NCBI GenBank assembly: GCA_021234155.1
Contig: JAJEKV010000011.1
Coordinates: 12,131,255 to 12,195,254, forward strand
Direction of reading: 5' to 3'
Origin: Isoetes taiwanensis
Taxonomy: Eukaryota; Streptophyta; Lycopodiopsida; Isoetales; Isoetaceae
Length of the DNA stretch: 64,000 bases
The translations under genes and the position numbers were made by a program. Positions 45,839 to 57,999 of the stretch are shown piece after piece. A model generated the notes under the pieces. It did not search any database. It was not told the origin of the DNA and was given only the letters and a program-made list of their open reading frames with translations. The first letter of the stretch is position 1, and the number at the start of each line of letters is the position of its first letter.

Positions 45839-47683
45839 TTCAATCCATAAGGCCCATCTGCATGAGAAGCCACATCCAGCAAGTCGTTTCCTTGAGCGCA
45901 TCACATTAACCATCCTAAATAAGTGGCAGAGAGTTCGATGAGGAAAAAAGGGAGTATGCTAGCAAAATACACGACCTTATGTGAGCCTTACATGAGCCTT
46001 ATGTCGGTGATCTGATAATGAATTATACGCGGGAAAAAAGCAAACCCAAAACACGCTACAATAGACCTACTCCAAGTTAGAAGATGCCCTTCAAGGAGGG
46101 CGTCTTAGGGAGGTCCAAAACATGGGAGATCCACTGCCAATCTTTATCCTGATTGGCTTCTCTTGGATGCTTGGGCTTCTCCATCTGCTTGCTAGATAAT
46201 CAAAATAAAAGCCTCGTCGCTGCAGCAACAACAAAAACCAAAACCCCTTATCGGGTAGCTCCCAGCCAGAAGCAAAAGGGAGATCTACAATACTTTATAG
46301 AAATAGATTGGTCTAGCACAAATTTGATTGTTGAACAAAAACAACAATAGATGTAGGACAAAACAAACTCTGAACCTAATGTGGAGGAAGCTGCTGGTGT
46401 AGATGCACACAGACCCACATCTCTTTTAGTGAACATTGTATACCCAAAATGACCCGATTTAGTTGATGGAGCCCTAATTGCTCGGCTTCAAGCAAATGAA
46501 AATCTTGCAGCTTTTGTAAAATGCAAGACAAATAAAACAGTATTTCGGTGTTGGGGTTCTACCTGCCCAGCGGTTGTCCTGGATTGTGGCAATGGATTAG
46601 CAGCTTCAAGGATTGTCCTGGCCAGCTATGCTCCTGCTACTTGCTCCTGAGATTTTTCACAGAAAACATTGATGGAAGGAGGAGGGGCATCCCCACCATA
46701 TCCTCTGGTAACAGCAGTCTACCTTGCGTTATCCATTGCTCAAGGAAGCCGACTTTTACTCCACGAATAGCAGATTGATGAAAGAAGAAAACTTGAGAAG
46801 AAAGTTGGTCGTCAAGCATAAGATGGTAAATCTCGTAAATCTTCCAAGGCATTAAGCAATGCAAGATTTATGGCTATGGTAGGCTGGATTTGAGTATTAA
46901 GCATGACAACAAATAAGCAATAAGCGTCTACTTTAGATCGGATGGGCCGATTACATCGATTTTTACACCTTTAAGCCGATTTTTGTCGTTGAAACTCCTC
47001 TGCCATCACTGGCCTGTAGAAGCCCCAAAACTATTTTAAAAATATATATAAACTGCACCATCTCCCTTCCTCACATCATATTTTCAGAAATGATGGTATG
47101 TCCCAGCGTAACAACAGCCGTAGTGCTGCAGTTCACCCACCACCCACATCCAAGAGAGAGAGAAAATGTTGCCGAAAAATGCAGAGAAACAACACAAAAA
47201 TATTTGGGAGAAGAAGTTTGGCTGGAAAACTCTTTTTTTGTTCCAAAAGTCACACTCGGAAAAGGCCACATCGGCATGAAAGAAAAGGCCCAAAAACTTT
47301 TTAAGTAAGTAGATTATTGAAACGTGAAGATTTGGTTAGGGTATATTCTGATGTGACATTTCATTTTTCTGCCATGGCGGTGGCGATGCCTGGCCATATG
47401 CCAAAGTTTATTGGCAGCCTCCGTATACGCCTAAGCTTTAAACTTGCAGGGCAAAAACATCACCATACGGTTTAGAAACAATTCTCTTCACAATAAGCAT
47501 TCCTAGAACCGTTTACCTTCATTTGAGATGAACGAATTAACCGAATGATCTCTGCTTCTTCTTCAGAAAGCCATAGCAATTTTTTAGATTTGCTAGAAGC
47601 TATATCCTTGTGAGAGTTTGACGGTGAAGTACATGGGTTACTGAAATGCGGGGCGTCCTGATGCAGAAGATTATTATATAAGT
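45839..47683. other. Stretch without a supported gene
   Basis: Short open frames only. A minus-strand frame at 46637-46864 looks protein-like but matches no family I know. The ccgattacatcgatttttac / agccgatttttgtcg segment near 46950 is slightly repetitive. Confidence 0.4.
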
Positions 47684-47893
47684 ATGGCGCTGAAGCACAA
47701 CTGTGATGATGCTGATCTCCTGACTGTTAAGCTTTCCGCCATGCCTGAATTCAGACGAGGGGCAAATGTTCATCCTCAGTACAGGAGCAAAGCCGAGAGG
47801 GTGCAACTATCCATGGTGTTTCTGCTTCTTAGTACCATGATTTTTCCTCTGGTATTCTTGTCGCCAGATCAACAGCTTCAGGTCTTCTTCTGG
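47684..47893 (+). CDS. Possible first exon with one membrane segment, unrecognised
   Basis: A 70-codon frame: polar amino end, a basic stretch (QYRSKAERVQ), then a hydrophobic run (LSMVFLLLSTMIFPLVFL) of membrane-anchor length. It ends at a fair splice donor (TTCTG|GTAAGT). This is the layout of a type II membrane protein first exon, but no following exon could be linked and no family is recognised. It could be chance. Confidence 0.2.
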
Positions 47894-47990
47894 TAAGTTT
47901 TCTTCAGCCTAAACCAGCCATTTTTTTCGAGGATTAACAGCTTCATGTCTTCTTCTAGTGAGTTTTCTTCAGCTTAAACTGGCCATCTTT
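47865..47990. repeat. Tandem duplication of about 66 bp
   Basis: The string aacagcttca-gtcttcttct, followed by agttttcttcagc, occurs twice with the spacer between. It covers the end of the possible exon and its donor site. Confidence 0.75.
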
Positions 47991-48790
47991 TTCAAAAACA
48001 AGGAATGTATCTGCCACCGCTGGCTTCGTTATAAGCTCTGCTATATCCTGATCCGGCTGCCGTATCCTGGTCCAGCAAAGGGATGCGCTGCCATATCCTA
48101 GACTGGATGACCGAGAGTTTACAGGCAGCAGCCAGTTTGGAGCAGTCACCAGCATATGCTAGGCATATGTCGGCATATACCTGAATATGCCCACAAACCC
48201 ACATAAATGAGGGTTTGCCCCCCTTAGGGGCAACCCAAAAAATATATATATTTAAACAAACATCAAAATTGAAGTAAGAGATGGCTAAACCATATATCAC
48301 CTGATTGAAATTTTACACCCTATGCAGCTCAGTTGTTTCTTTCCAAACTTCATGATGCCGCTATTTGAAGGAGCTAAAATGCACGAGTATGACTACCATG
48401 CAGAAGCTCCCTGCTTGCATTCTTTAAAATAGGTTCAAATATTCGTAGTAGTGGCTGATCTCAAAAGTAAAACATCATGATTAAATGAATTCTCTATGAA
48501 TATGAAAATGACAAAAGCTCATTACCTTACTAAGTTGGTTCTCCAGATAATAATGGAGATCTATAGGTATATTGTTTTCAAGGACGTAACTTGGATCCTC
48601 CAATTTCTCATATGCCTATACGATTGAAGATATAAAATTCGAATATGTAGCATAATAACAGGGGGTTTTCTTTGTGTTTTTGTACGCTTTTCACTAAGGT
48701 TTTCCTATGATTTCGTGATGTATTCAAATGGATATACTAATGCGTACATCTAGAGTGCACCATTTCTGAGCCATTGATTTTAGCCTTTTT
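47991..48790. other. Gene-less stretch
   Basis: AT-rich; no recognised gene or repeat family. Confidence 0.4.
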
Positions 48791-48796
48791 TTTTCA

Positions 48797-49065
48797 ATGG
48801 TCAACAACCAATGGCTCACAACAAAAGCCCTTTTTTTGTGCGTGTGGTGCATAATGGTCAACAACCAATGGCTCACAACAAAAGCCCTCTTTTTGAGTGT
48901 GTGGTCCATAATGGGCACATGAAGGGCTTGAAAACCAATGGCTCACAACAAAAGCCCTTTTTTTTTGCGTGTGGTGCATAATGGTCAACAACCAATGGCT
49001 CACAACAAAAGCCCTCTTTTTGTGTGTGTGGTGCATAATGGGCACATGAAGGGCTTGAAGGGCGC
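48797..49065. repeat. Tandem array, four copies of a 58-68 bp unit
   Basis: Units share accaatggctcacaacaaaa and gccctttttttgtgcgtgtg; two carry an extra tgggcacatgaagggcttga. Units two and four are more alike than neighbours, so a two-unit block was duplicated. Minus-strand open frames through it just reflect the repeat. Confidence 0.85.
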
Positions 49066-49873
49066 ATGTAGTGCAGTTTCCCGCAAACAACACATTTCTT
49101 ATCATAACTTTTGATCCAGAGCTCTGTTTGAGATGATTTTTATTGCGTTGGAAAGCACTCTCCGAGATCTTTTTGATAGTGTATGATATGGATATGTTTG
49201 GTTAAGCTATGTATGCTAAAACAGCAATTTTTCGGCCGGGTTTGGTAGGCTTTCACATCCTACCAGCTGATTAATACAGGATTACACTATTGGATATTGT
49301 TTTATGGCTCATCTCGAATGAAGCTTGCAAAAAATTACCATGCATTTTTAGATTTTGAGGCAGTTATTAAGCAAATTCCAAGGCTTCTAGATCCTTGTGC
49401 TAACAAGCAGAAAAGTTTTCCACTTTAGTTTCTCACCACAAGAATCCTTGGAGGACAAAGGCTGCTTTTAAATTCCAGTTGAAAAATGTTTGTATATGGG
49501 TGTTGCAAACTTTATGACTTTCAGAATAATGGGATCAATCTGCTCTATCTTTATGGTAACTTTTACTTATGTTCTATTTGTTTTATTGTGATGAAATTCA
49601 AAAGCTACGAAAGCCTCAAATGAATTCTAGTTTTTTCCGGGTTTGAATTCTAAAATTTTTTGTCACCTTAGGGGGAGGGGTGGCGTCCCTAAGGCCCTCC
49701 TCGGGGCCAAAATTTTTTTTTGCAACACAAACTATTAACATCCAATATATAAAAATTAAATCCCCAACACATAACAACCATTGACATTAACAACCAACAC
49801 ATAACTACCATTGACATTAATTAACACAACCATTGGGTCCAACACATTTAAATTAAAATCCCCCTTAAACCCC
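49066..49873. other. Gene-less stretch
   Basis: AT-rich, with a local repeat of caaccattgacattaa (about 49786-49830) and a GC-rich patch near 49675-49705. No gene. Confidence 0.4.
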
Positions 49874-50155
49874 CTTTGGTTTGGGTGCATATTCACAGGG
49901 GTGGCGTAGGGCGCGAGAGCCCTCATAATTGTATTTTTTTGACGCGTCTAAATCAACACCATATAGTATTCCGCTTGAAATCTTATAGTATTTTGCAAAT
50001 CTTGTTATACAGTATAGCAAATTTTGTACTTGCATACCCCACAAACGAGGAACTTTACGTACGGTGTAGATTAGAGAATAAGGGGTGAATATGCCTATCC
50101 AACAGCTCTCGTTGCCCGGAGTCACCCCCCGTGTGAATATGCACCCAAACCAAAG
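49874..50155. mobile_element. 282-bp DNA element with perfect terminal inverted repeats
   Basis: It begins CTTTGGTTTGGGTGCATATT(CACA) and ends with the exact reverse complement, 24 bp in all; the similarity continues with gaps. The interior is AT-rich and has no coding capacity, so this is a MITE. The superfamily is unclear because I see no firm target duplication. Confidence 0.8.
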
Positions 50156-50203
50156 AAGATATTAGAAGATATTAGAAGATATTAGAAGATATTAGAAGAT
50201 ATT
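50154..50203. repeat. Five perfect copies of agaagatatt
   Basis: A 10-bp unit repeated five times, starting at the very end of the foldback element. Confidence 0.9.
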
Positions 50204-51883
50204 TTGATTGGTTGACATGGGGATGACATATTTGGAGCAACATAAGAGTGTGTGCCAGGTGAAAGTATTTGGAGCTCCAATTGCGATTGGTATCCCTATA
50301 TCCCTGTGTTCCCTTTTTGTCTTACTAGAAAACTTGATGCACTTCAGAAACTTAACTCTACAGAAGTTCAGTGCTATACCTCTTATCTTCGTGCTACAAT
50401 GGTCGTCATGATGGAGTTGAAGCTTTGGCATTCAAAGATATGGTTCTGAAAATATGATTCGATTGGAAGAATCAAAGTGGAGCAAGTTTACCATATGAAC
50501 ATGCTCAATCTGGTATTTTCTGACCTGCTCTAACACTTCAACAATATCTTGTTGATAAATTTTACTTTATTTATTTTCACCTGAAAAAAAGTTCAAAATT
50601 AGTTATACGCCACGCATGGGTGTATCAATGCTCATGATAGTGCTGACATCAAAATCCCCAGTATTAGAGCACCAAAGCAAATATAGCCAATGCCCTCAGT
50701 AAGGCTAGCATCATTTTGTTAACCCTCTCTACAATTCATGTCCTAGACCATAGGGTTCTTATGAAATTGTGAATACAATTCATCTCATCAGAAATTTCCT
50801 GCAGATGCATCTCCTTTACTCGAGGGCTAGCATCTAATATGCATACATAAGGGCAAGGAGTAAACAGAAATTTCGTACCACATGAGCCACTGTCTCAATC
50901 ACGAGACCACAAATATATGCCCTTATAATGATTTTAGCTTGTTTCTGATAAGCAATATTTTATCGTTAATGCCTATAATGGTTATAGCAGGAATGATCGA
51001 AATGGATCATATTTTGTGATGACAATGGCATGACAAGCCCTTTGATCGAGCTAGTTATGGCACATGACCAATTGGCCGATTGAAAGGCGTTTTAAAAAAA
51101 ATAACTAGCAGAAGGGCAGGGTTGGGGCAAAGGGCAAGGTAGAAAAGAAAATAATAATAATAAAAATGGCAAATATAGAAACATAAAATTTTTATGACTT
51201 TCCATGAAGCAAACTAGCAAGTCTTGCAAAAACAAGTAGACCCTATTGTTGTTGCAAAGGTTAGCAAAGCACAAGTAAACATGGCAAGACCTTATATGAT
51301 CTAAAACCACTTGGAAGTCTACATAAAACAAGCCATAATGAGCAAGATTTTTGTCATGCAAAAAGATAACATCAATATTTTGTTTATTGCATAGGGTTTT
51401 TAACAAAAAAAACTCACCATGAACTGGAGTTCCAAATAGCGGAGCAGTATAACAACCATACAACAGCAATACTAATATGGTTGTCACGCACATTCAAAAG
51501 CACTATGATGCAAAGAGGACATGAATTTAGAACATTTTGGTTATAAGCCGCCTACTTACATTCATATAAGTACATACATGGCTATACATGAATATACATG
51601 TATATTCATGTATATACATGGCTAGCTTGCATGCAAGTCTTGAGTATCCTTGTTTCTATGTTCGTGCTTTCCTTTTGTACATCTTCATTATATTTTTACA
51701 TTACACGAATTCTAGTCTCTTTGTACTTCATTGAGTCATTCTCGTATCTTGCTCATAGGCTCGTGACACCTGATTCCACCAAGCTAGGTAAGAAGTTGGT
51801 AATGCACTCTAATGTTCAACTCTAGAGAGTCGTTTGGAGTCCACGATTGCGGGCAAGTCCAGTTCATTACTCAATACCTGCAA
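50204..51883. other. Gene-less stretch
   Basis: No recognised gene. It includes a palindromic tacatgaatatacatgtatattcatgta around 51585-51612 in short form (gaatatac/gtatattc). It precedes the cryptochrome pseudogene's 3' side. Confidence 0.4.
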
Positions 51884-51960
51884 AGAAAGATTGTTAACTT
51901 GCCATGTCCGCAGTACTACATAGAAAGATTGTTAACTTGCCATGTCCGCAGTACTACATG
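51884..51960. repeat. Two perfect 38-bp tandem copies
   Basis: agaaagattgttaacttgcc and the following bases are repeated with period 38, near the 3' end of the cryptochrome pseudogene. Confidence 0.85.
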
Positions 51961-54260
51961 ATCATGTAGCATTTCATTGAATGGCCCAAGGCTCCCATGA
52001 AAGTAGAAAGAAGGCACATTACAGCAAAACAGAGATGCAACTTTTGACAGAATAGAGAAAGGTTCTTTCATGATTTCTAGCCACAGAGGAGGATTCTGCA
52101 GTAGAGATGGTATCATTATATTGTCTGGATGGGACTTGTGCTGTGCCAACTTGCCTTTGTCTTTGATCATGTGCATAACAAATGTCACCACCTGTGCTGA
52201 ACTGCTATCTGAATCCATGTCTACTGGGCATGAATCAGAACTAGTAGTTAATATGTTAGGAACCATCTGATCCCAGCACGAACTTTCAGAATTTGCACGC
52301 GTTTCGTTTTGCGATACACCCCTGTCCTGTATTACAGGTCCTGCTTGTGATACACCTGCTGCATCATTAAAAGAGCCTGTAAAGCAGCTTCACGTGCCCA
52401 CATTTCTCTGATTGATTGGTCATGTCGTTCCCGAACACCTGGCAATTCGAATATTGGCCTTGGATAATTAATGCCAAGCTCGATTCCAGCTGCAGACAAG
52501 ACCACCATGGGAGCATTCCATGGTTGATAAATCCACTCCGATGGTAACCTTGAAAATTCAGGCAGCCAGCGCCGGACATAGTTTCCTTCTGGGTCTAGTC
52601 GATGTCCTTCCACCTGTAAAACATAATGGAAGCAATATATCACATGGATGATCCAACAGCTGCAGACATATTTATAATAAATTTACCTGTGGATTCCTTA
52701 TTGAATCCAGTTCACGCCCATCAGGCAAACTTCCAGATATATACTGCCAACCCAAGACATCACTTTCTAAGTCTGCATCTAAAAGGATATCCCAAAACTA
52801 TTTCATTCCCCATCTCCATGGGAGTTGAAGAAATTTAACAAAAAAGCTGGAAACAATGACTTTAACTCTGTTATGCACCCATCCTGTGGCCCAAAGTTCC
52901 CGCATTCCAGCATCTATCAAAGGATATCCTGCACGGCCTTGTCTCCATGCTTTGAAATAACCCTCATCTAATCACCATGAAAAGGATCACAGATTTGAGA
53001 GCAGTGATCTTTCATGTGTGAATGGAAAGTTGAAACATAAATATCTTGAATACTCCCGGTAATCAAGGGATTTCAGGAATAATTTGATGCTAAGGCCTCC
53101 ACTTGTCTTACCATCTGCTGACCACAATATTTGTTTTGTCCTAAGCATATGGAAAATTTTTCGAATGCTAACTTCACCATAGTGAAGATAAGGTGATAAC
53201 CGTGATGTTGCTCCATCTACTTTTTCCTTGGTGAAAACATAATCAACTAATGCACTTGTCAAAAATTCTTCGAGAGCTTTATCTGCATTTTTCCATCCAG
53301 GTGACCAAGTGCGGGCCAACAGTGCATTGCCACTTTTTTCATTTTCATTTTCCAGACCTAGATCTTCAATCGGACAATTACGAAGATTGCCTGTAACATT
53401 AAGCAAGTATCGTGATGAATTTTCTGTTCCCAGAAGTACCAAACTGTGGAAATACCTACCAGAGTATGAGGCTAACCATCTAGGAGGCAAAAGAGGAGGG
53501 ATTAAACACCATGTGGTTGCATTTATCCCAAAATGTTTCAAAGGTAGTAAAGGCTCTTCCCTGCTCGTCATGAATCTCCCATGGTTCATATAAGACGTCT
53601 GCATTGAATGTCTGAACCCGTATTTTGGATAATGACTGTTTCACGTTATGGTCCCGGACAAGCGATATAGGATCTGGAAATGGTTGTAAAAATAAATCTG
53701 TAGGTTAATATAGCACATAATTCAATGCTCAATGACCTTAACCAAAAATCACATCTTAAATTAAAAGATCCCACATCAACAAGTACCAATGACTGGAATA
53801 CATTTTTCCAAGGCATATTATAATACCTAAAACTCAAAATGCAGAACAAACTTGTGGGAACAGATAACTTAGCCAGGAACAGGTTTCCCTCCGTGTTGCA
53901 GCTTAGAAAATAATGTACGGATAGGCGCATTGAACAAAAAAATGACTTAGCATAGTTAATCTAAAACCATGCTGTTCCAAAGGAATACCTTTAGTGATTG
54001 TAGTGAAGCCCAAGTCGCCTCAAGGACTCATCAAGTTCTGCCAAGCTCAGCTTCAACCACCACCTTGACGTTCGACCTGGACAATATTTCCCCTCCTGTT
54101 CTGGGTACCAGATGAAGATAGGCACCACTGTACCAGCCCTAACAGCTGCAGCTAAAGCAGGATTGTCTTCGATCAATCTCCAGAAAGGCTCCAAATAGTC
54201 CCCTTCTATGATGCAACTCCTTTTGTTGACTCTTAACGGCCAAATGATTTGCACAATCAT
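51900..54260 (-). pseudogene. CRY: Plant cryptochrome pseudogene
   Basis: Cryptochromes are FAD-binding blue-light receptors. Recognisable blocks: EDNPALAAAVRAGTVVPIFI and SRWWLKLSLAELDESLRRLG (exon about 54260-53989); DPISLVRDHNV, FNADVLYEPWEI, SGNALLARTWSPGW, SPYLHYGEVSIRKIF, EYSRYLCFNFPFTHERSLL, GYFKAWRQGRAGYPLIDAGM, DADLESDVLGWQYISGSLPD (exon 53697-52687); GNYVRRWLPEFSRLP and YQPWNAP (exon from 52613). The tail has DQMVP (52258-52272), an acidic run, then STAES (52091-52105), the plant DAS signature. Damage: no WFRRDLR box at the start, one exon segment missing, frameshifts near 54010, 53680, 53500, 52360 and between DQMVP and STAES, and stops at 52987-52989, 52972-52974 and 52798-52800. 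No CDS could make the protein. Confidence 0.88.
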
Positions 54261-54479
54261 CGTTCTGGCTTCTATGAAGAAGGCCTATAAGAACTGCCCT
54301 ATTCGTATTTTCTGTCCTGTGCTACTTAATAACAGTAAATGGGCTCATCTGCAACAGCAGATGGGCCTCCCAACAGCAGGAACATATAAAAGACGACAAA
54401 TGAAAGCGAGAAGAAAGAGGAGGCTTTATCGATCAGTGAGGACGACCTAGAGCCGGATCTGCCATAGCCGAGTTGCGAA

Positions 54480-54869
54480 AGGCACAGCAGAGAATTTTTT
54501 GAGTTTTCTAATTTCCCTGGCCGTAGGATTCGAAATTAGAGAATCGGACGACTCAAAATGATTTTGGGTGACGTGGCACGACACGTGGCATAGCTAGAAT
54601 TGCAGGAAAGTGGGCAGGGGGGGTTAGGCAACCCTGCTAAAAAAATTAGAGGCAATTTCCAGCCTTTTTTCTTCGACAACAATATGAGAAATTTTTTTGC
54701 TTATCGATGGGCTGCAAGCCACAAGAGATGCCTTTGAATAGTGAAACCTTTGAATAGCGAAATATGAGACATTGGAAAATTAGAACGAATTTGCAAAAGG
54801 CTTTTTCGGATGAACGTTAAGATGGAGCCACGTGGTAATGAACGGACGGTTAAGATGGAAGTCTAAGTC
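54480..54869. other. Intergenic between cryptochrome remnant and H2B fragment
   Basis: No gene. Contains gacgtggcacgacacgtggc (about 54570-54590), two ACGTGGC words that resemble plant G-box/ABRE cores. Confidence 0.4.
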
Positions 54870-54920
54870 GATCCGAGCGAAGGCACGCCATTGGTCCTTT
54901 CTTCCCCTCAAGTTATAAAT
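54870..54920 (+). promoter_or_regulatory. Histone-type promoter elements
   Basis: GATCCGAG (54870, close to the plant histone octamer GATCCGCG), an inverted CCAAT box ATTGG (54890-54894) and TATAAAT (54914-54920) precede the H2B start at fitting distances. Confidence 0.5.
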
Positions 54921-55001
54921 CCCCAAATTTCAAGCAGGCCGTAGTTCCATTTTACGAGCATTGATTTTAGTCTGCGGATTTTATCACCGGAATTGCAAGC
55001 T

Positions 55002-55180
55002 ATGGCACCCAAATCTGCGGATCTGAGCAAAAGGCCGCAAGACCACTAAGGCCGAAGAAGAAGCGCACCGCCACCAAGTTGCATCAAAAGGCAAAGCTCA
55101 GAAGAAGCCTGCCTCTGCTGCAAAGGAAGGCGAGAAGAAGAAAAAGAGGGTTAAGCGCAGCGTTGAGAGCTACAAGTCCG
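55002..55180 (+). pseudogene. Histone H2B fragment (amino-terminal tail only)
   Basis: Starts MAPKSADLSK as in plant H2B. The frame is then broken (a TAA follows DH), but in a neighbouring frame the tail continues: KTTKAEEEA, KPASAAKEGEKKKKRVKRS, then VESYKS, matching the H2B tail and the start of helix 1. The usual continuation into the histone fold is absent; instead, sequence related to the end of the copia element follows within about 80 bp. So the gene has both a frameshift and loss of its 3' part. Confidence 0.75.
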
Positions 55181-55379
55181 TAACTATTTCTGATCCCTAA
55201 ATCTAAGGAACTGTAAAAGACAACCAACAGGTGTCAACTCTTGTTTATGACGTCCAACACTCCCCCTCAAAGTTGACACTGTTGCAAACTAGACCTGCAT
55301 AACTCCAAAACAAAAGAAAACTGAAACAAACTTGCAGAAAAAAAATACTCCCCCTCAAGATGAACAGAGAGTTGGTTCA

Positions 55380-57000
55380 GACTTTGATCATGCCCATTTC
55401 TTCCACACATTGAGTAAACCTTTTCCTAGCAAGTGGTTTGGTCAGGATGTCTGCTGTCATCATGTGTGTGCCAAGATGCTTGATTTGAATTTTTCCTTCC
55501 TCCACCTTTTCTCGGGTGAAATGGAATTGTACTTCTATATGCTTGGCTTTTGTAAAGTTCTTTGGGATTTCGACCCGGACTTACTGACAGACCGATTGTC
55601 ATTCATGATAACAGATGCTTGATCTTTTGATCTATCCCAAGATCTGTGAGCAACCTCCGGCCAAATAGCTTCTTTTCTTGGTACACAAATAGCCATATAC
55701 TCCGACTCACATGTCTTGGCTTTCCGTAGCTTTTACGTTTCCCTCTTGCTCCGGTGATCACTCCCCCTTGCGGCCAAAAAAAACGGCGTGATTTCATTGT
55801 CTTTGGCTTCACCAAAGATAATCGGCATCAACAAATCCCTCCAAAGGGGTGACGATTACCCGGTTGACCTTGATACAAAATACCCAATCGAGGTGTGTCT
55901 TTGGAGATCTGGGAGTATCGTTCGGGGCTTGCCAATGGGAAGGACTGGACTTTCCATGTCTTGGCCGACGGTGATCACACTTTCAGCTATATCGGCCGTG
56001 TGGAAACCATAAAGTGCATTAATGAACCCACAATACTCGATAGGATGGGCCAATTAGAGAGCCCGTTTTACGTTTATTGCTTTGAGCGAATCAACCATGG
56101 CCGAACTTGAAGGGTAATCGACCTCTCTTGTCTTTGGTCATGGTGCATTTCGCAAGAAGAGATTCAACCCCTTGGGCGGTGAATGATGATGATCGCTTCT
56201 TTGGATCATGTAATACTTGTATGCCAAGGAAATACTTCAATGGCCCCGGTCATGTGTGGAACCGTCTTTGCCAAGGATGCTTTTATGCGTGTCATAAGCG
56301 GAGAAGAGTTAGCGACCAAAATCAGATCATCAACATAAAGCACCACAAAAATCACGTGTGATCCAAGGGCTTTAGTGTATATGTTCCAACGGATTACTCC
56401 TAGTGAACCCATGGCTAGTGAAGAAAGCATGAATTGTTTTGTACCACAAACGTGGAGGATCGCTTGACCCATAAATGGCTTTCTTGAGCACGCAAACTTT
56501 ATCTTGAGATCCTTTAGAAATGTATCCTCGGGGTTGCCTTAGGTAGACCTCCTCATCAAGTTTACCATGCAAGAATGCGGATTTTACATCCATCTGCTTT
56601 GGAGGTCCAAATTCATGGTCACCGCCAAGCCGGTGCTAGAACAGTTCCGATCAAGACATGCGTGCTACTGGGGGCATATGTCTCTTGAAAGTCCACCCCC
56701 TCAGCGGTTTGTGAACATCCCTAGCCACGAGTCTTGCTTTATATTTAGAGATGACATTGTGTTCGTCATACTTTAACTTGTAGATCCACTTGCATGTAAT
56801 GGATTTACGTCCTTTGGGCAAAAGTTACAAAGCTCCCAAGTGTTATTCTCCAAAGAAGGAAGAATACTCTTCATCCATAGCTTGTTGCCACGGGTGCCTT
56901 TGTGAACTCTTCATGGCCTCATGAAAGCTGGTTTGGTTCGTCTATAGAAGCATTACCGTGCGATTAAATGAATCTGCACCCCTTGGGTCGTTTCTTTGTT
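55380..57000 (-). pseudogene. Copia reverse transcriptase and RNase H remnant
   Basis: RT: MDEEYSSFFGE-N start near 56890, MDVKSAFLHGKLDEEVYLRQ (56593), and VVLYVDDLILVANSS with the catalytic YVDD box (56206-56472). RNase H and the end: GYFVSRSTG, then HLGTHMMTADILTKPLA near 55450, the standard copia carboxy end. Frames change at least five times. Confidence 0.8.
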
Positions 57001-57390
57001 AAGATAGTCAAGCATCTTATCGGTGTGTTTCACGGCACGCGAGGACCTCCTCAAAGGTGGTTCGGTGTTTTCTTCATCACTTGATTCTGCCCCATTCTAC
57101 GGTTCTCAAGGCAATTCAAACTCTTCGCAAGGAAGATCTTTGCTGGTCATCTTCCACTTGAATCACTAGTGCTTTGTCATCCATAAAAGCTTACATTGCG
57201 CGGAGAGAATCCACGTTTAGAGAGGTTTCTGCACCACGCCCAATGCTAAAATTGCCTTAAAATACCACACTCCTGCGTACTATCATTTTTCTAGTCATTT
57301 GTACGTAGGAACTTATACCCTTTCATGGTGTCGCAAGATCCCACAAACATACAAGGTAATTGCCCTTGTAGAGAGTTTTCCAGATTTCGC

Positions 57391-57990
57391 TCACTCTTGC
57401 GGGTGAGCATATGCCGAGCACCCAAAAATTCTAAAGCTTGTGACATCTGGTTTTTCTCCCGTCCATGACTCCTCTGGGACACATCCAGCTAGTGCTTTAG
57501 TTGGCACTCGGTTAATGATGTACACGGCTCTGTGTACTGCCTCAGCCCAAAACTTAAATTCAATTCCTTTGGATAGAATCATGGCTCTAGCACATTCGAG
57601 CACAACAGATTCTTCCTTTCCACAACCCCGCTTTTGTTGGTGCTCATGTGCAATGGAGGTTTCGTGGATTACACCACATTCTTGGAGAAATGTTTGCAAA
57701 CTCATTGCTTGTGAACTCACCTCCTTGGTCCACGTTTACGATCATTTTCGGTTTCTTGCTTTTGAAAGTTTCTACTAAACTCTTCCATTGTTTAAAGAAC
57801 TCAAATGTCTCAGACTTGTATGCAAGAAAATAGACCCAATTCTTTCTAGTACAATCATCAATCAACAAGAGAAAGTACCTGGAGCCTCCCATGGAGGTGA
57901 CTCTAAATTGGACCCCAAATATCCATGTGGACTAGATCAAGGGGTTGGCTGGCTCGTAGCAGGTCAAGCTCTTGTATGCCTTCCTGCTCA
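57391..57990 (-). pseudogene. Copia integrase remnant
   Basis: DLVHMDIWGP (first aspartate region), RYFLLLIDDCTRKNWVYFL, VDQGGEFTSNEF (second aspartate region) and, after a frame change, FWAEAVHRAVYIINRVPTKA and SFRIFGCSAYAH. Two breaks separate the blocks. Confidence 0.8.
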
Positions 57991-57999
57991 ATTTGCCTA

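Noticed and set aside
51092-51493. 133-codon minus-strand frame
   Set aside because: Hydrophobic, low-complexity reading of AT-rich DNA without a domain or second exon.
51585-51612. Palindrome around acatgtatattcatgt
   Set aside because: A simple AT-rich palindrome without copies or context.
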